Below are positions 5,873-7,239 of a DNA stretch of 7,239 nucleotides, piece by piece; position 1 is the first letter of the stretch, and each line of letters begins with the position of its first letter. The position numbers and the translations under genes were made by a program. A model generated the notes under the pieces. That model made no database searches. It was not told where the DNA came from and was given only the letters and a program-made list of their open reading frames with translations. Source of the DNA: Candidatus Curtissbacteria bacterium (GTDB lineage: Bacteria > Patescibacteriota > Microgenomatia > Curtissbacterales > GWA2-41-24); NCBI GenBank assembly GCA_016195765.1, contig JACPYZ010000044.1, positions 1 to 7,239 on the forward strand, in the 5' to 3' direction.

Positions 5873-7071
5873 TATTTTTCCATGCTCCGTTTATATTGTT
5901 CTGATAGTTCAACTACACGATGTGCAGCGACAGACATTGGCGTGTCTGGCCCGTATAAATGAATATCAAAGCCTTCTTTTTTTGCAAGCTTTCTCAGCAT
6001 CTCATAAGCCTGCTCCTGCTTTGGCCCGCCGCGCCTGATAACAATTGGATATTTAACTTTGGTTTTCATTTTCAAAATCGCGTCTGCAAATCCAGAAAGA
6101 GTTTCGAATATATCCGTAAAATTAGCAAAAGCACCGCAAACCAAACACCCGGCAAGGCCGTCCTTGGAAAGGGTAATTTTTGTGAGTTTTTCCACCTTTT
6201 CCCGCGAAGGATTACCTGAATATTCCGTATAGTTTGCCGGCGCTCCGCCAGCAGCTGCAATCGCATCCATAATAAGAAGCGAGGCACCGCCACCTGATGC
6301 CAGAATTGCAATGTCGCCTGGAAACTCAATAAAAGCAGAACCCGCTGAACCTCTGTAATCTGTCTCGTCTATTTTGTGTGCCTGAAGCTCACGCTCAGTA
6401 GGTTCCGAACTCGCTGCCCCCTTCGGTAGTACCTCTAAATCTGTGTGCCGCAAAAGGCCGTTATCGTCTAAAATTACCTTGGCATCGATTGCCACCAATT
6501 TTCCATCTTTGGTCTTGGCAAGTGGATTAATTTCGACAAGTCGAGCATCGCTTGAACTAAAAGCCAGCCAAAGTTTCTCGACAAAATCAAACGGCAGAGA
6601 AATCTTGCGAAAATCCGCTTTTTTGGGCCCAATAGTGGGATCAATACCTACCCTAACCACTTCTTCCCCTTTATGAACCATTTCTTCGATTTCTACCCCA
6701 CCAGCCTCGCTAAAAAGCATAAAAGGCATCCGACTTATGGTGTCATAGGTAATCGAAACATAATATTCCTTTTCCAAATCAACTTTGGAAGCAACGACAA
6801 TGTATTTCACTTTTTCTCCACCTTCAGCTGGGAATTCTTTACCTAAATGTTCTTTAGCAAATTCAAGAAGTTGAGCTTCCCTGGAAATAATCACGATTCC
6901 GCCATTTTTACCCCGTTTTCCAGAAAGAACCTGAACCTTGGCAACAACGGGGAATTTAAGTTTTAGCCTCGCTTTTTTGATATCTGCAAGATTTTCACAG
7001 ACCACAAAAAAGGGGCTTTCTATGCCCGCTTTCTGTAAAAGCTTATGACCTTCAAATTCGAATAGCTTCAC
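5872..7071 (-). CDS. aclB: ATP-citrate lyase ATP-grasp subunit (AclB-like; succinyl-CoA-synthetase-beta homologue)
   Basis: This 399-residue protein should bind ATP and citrate and, with the next gene's product, make citryl-CoA. Residues 1-210 are an ATP-grasp domain: KLFEFEGHKLL at the start, AKVQVLSGKRGKNGG (44-58) for nucleotide binding and EINPL (180-184) for metal binding. Residues about 245-385 form the second domain, where ATP-citrate lyase hallmarks appear: SGGGAS (259-264), ANYTEYSGNPS (279-289; ANYGEYSGAPS in human ACLY), ANFTD (316-320), IRRGGP (345-350) and IHLYG (370-374). Residues equivalent to Asn346, Thr348 and Arg379, reported to contact citrate in human ACLY, are therefore present. 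Succinyl-CoA synthetase beta instead has GGGAT and NIFGGI here. Length matches green-sulfur-bacterial AclB. The start is GTG at 7071, fixed by alignment to the family N-terminus; no Shine-Dalgarno precedes it. It is the first gene of the cluster, and its stop overlaps the next start (TAATG). Confidence 0.88.
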   Translation of the reverse strand: MKLFEFEGHKLLQKAGIESPFFVVCENLADIKKARLKLKFPVVAKVQVLSGKRGKNGGIVIISREAQLLEFAKEHLGKEFPAEGGEKVKYIVVASKVDLEKEYYVSITYDTISRMPFMLFSEAGGVEIEEMVHKGEEVVRVGIDPTIGPKKADFRKISLPFDFVEKLWLAFSSSDARLVEINPLAKTKDGKLVAIDAKVILDDNGLLRHTDLEVLPKGAASSEPTERELQAHKIDETDYRGSAGSAFIEFPGDIAILASGGGASLLIMDAIAAAGGAPANYTEYSGNPSREKVEKLTKITLSKDGLAGCLVCGAFANFTDIFETLSGFADAILKMKTKVKYPIVIRRGGPKQEQAYEMLRKLAKKEGFDIHLYGPDTPMSVAAHRVVELSEQYKRSMEK

Positions 7072-7085
7072 TTTGAAAAGATTAA

Positions 7086-7105
7086 AAGCCCATATGGATG
7101 GGCTT
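7086..7105 (-). promoter_or_regulatory. Leader hairpin before the ATP-citrate lyase operon
   Basis: AAGCCCAT (7086-7093) and ATGGGCTT (7098-7105) are perfect reverse complements with a 4-base loop. Read on the minus strand, the stem runs into TTAATCTTTTC, a T-rich stretch, and ends 14 bases before the GTG of the AclB-like gene. The neighbour on the other side is divergent, so this cannot be the terminator of an upstream minus-strand gene within the window. A transcription attenuator or a hairpin limiting ribosome access are the natural readings. It also contains the palindrome CCATATGG (7090-7097), so a DNA operator is possible. Confidence 0.5.
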
Positions 7106-7119
7106 ACTTTGGCAATTCT

Positions 7120-7125
7120 ATCATA
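7120..7125 (-). promoter_or_regulatory. Possible -10 element for the ATP-citrate lyase operon
   Basis: On the minus strand this reads TATGAT, two mismatches from the TATAAT consensus. It would start a transcript roughly 40-45 bases before the GTG at 7071, placing the hairpin at 7086-7105 inside the leader. No convincing -35 box lies at the right distance (AAGCAT at 17 bases). It is therefore a weak prediction. Confidence 0.3.
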
Positions 7126-7164
7126 AATTAGCTTTTTGCAGTATGCTTAATTTAAAATAGTCAG

Positions 7165-7239
7165 ATGGAAATTCGCACAGCAAAAACGACCGATGTTGAC
7201 AAGATTTTAGCACTCCAGACACAAGTCTACCGCACAAAA
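7165..7239 (+). CDS. N-terminus of a probable GNAT-family N-acetyltransferase (cut by window end)
   Basis: Twenty-five codons from ATG 7165 run open to the window edge. The residues MEIRTAKTTDVDKILALQ fit the opening strand and first helix of GNAT acetyltransferases, which typically begin as IRxAxxxDxxxIxxLQ. These enzymes move an acetyl group from acetyl-CoA to an amine. The acetyl-CoA-binding motif (Q/RxxGxG/A) would lie beyond the window, so substrate and even family membership are unconfirmed. It is transcribed divergently from the citrate-lyase operon across a 93-base spacer. TATGCT at 7142-7147 could be its -10 box, which would give a very short leader; there is no Shine-Dalgarno. Confidence 0.6.
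   Translation, partial: MEIRTAKTTDVDKILALQTQVYRTK

Noticed and set aside
4982..7071. Succinyl-CoA synthetase (sucC/sucD)
   Set aside because: The fold and phosphohistidine fit, but the residues that distinguish ATP-citrate lyase (GPASVG, SKSGGM, SGGGAS, YSGNPS, ANFTD) are present in place of the SucC/SucD versions, and a citryl-CoA-lyase-like gene follows immediately.

Overview
The window is a compact bacterial segment with standard stops; TGA ends several genes, so it is not a TGA-recoding lineage. The bacterial-type RuvC resolvase argues against an archaeon. The dense minus-strand gene cluster with 1-4 base overlaps, the scarcity of Shine-Dalgarno sequences and an unrecognised multi-pass membrane protein beside ruvC are reminiscent of Patescibacteria/CPR (Microgenomates-like) genomes. 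That placement is an inference, not a proof.

Layout, left to right. At 19-642 (+) is an unrecognised protein whose frame is open to the window edge. It converges on, and overlaps by 19 bases, an M3-family zinc oligopeptidase on the minus strand (624 to about 1966). The peptidase keeps its catalytic HExxH domain, but its N-terminus appears broken by a frame-disrupting lesion near 1883-1904. Next comes about 850 bases (1967-2815) with no credible gene, only short inverted and direct repeats.

From 7071 down to 2816 (-) runs a five-gene cluster: an ATP-grasp/succinyl-CoA-synthetase-beta-like subunit, an alpha-like subunit, a small citrate-synthase-fold lyase, ruvC, and a multi-pass membrane protein. 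The first three carry sequence hallmarks of ATP-citrate lyase rather than succinyl-CoA synthetase or ordinary citrate synthase. Together they look like an ATP-citrate lyase in three polypeptides: the two-gene form (AclB + AclA) with AclA split between its synthetase and lyase parts. The predicted net reaction is citrate + ATP + CoA to acetyl-CoA + oxaloacetate + ADP + Pi.

A 93-base divergent spacer (7072-7164) separates this cluster from the start of a probable GNAT acetyltransferase (+, cut by the window end). The spacer contains a strong hairpin that would lie in the 5' leader of the citrate-lyase operon, 14 bases before its GTG start.
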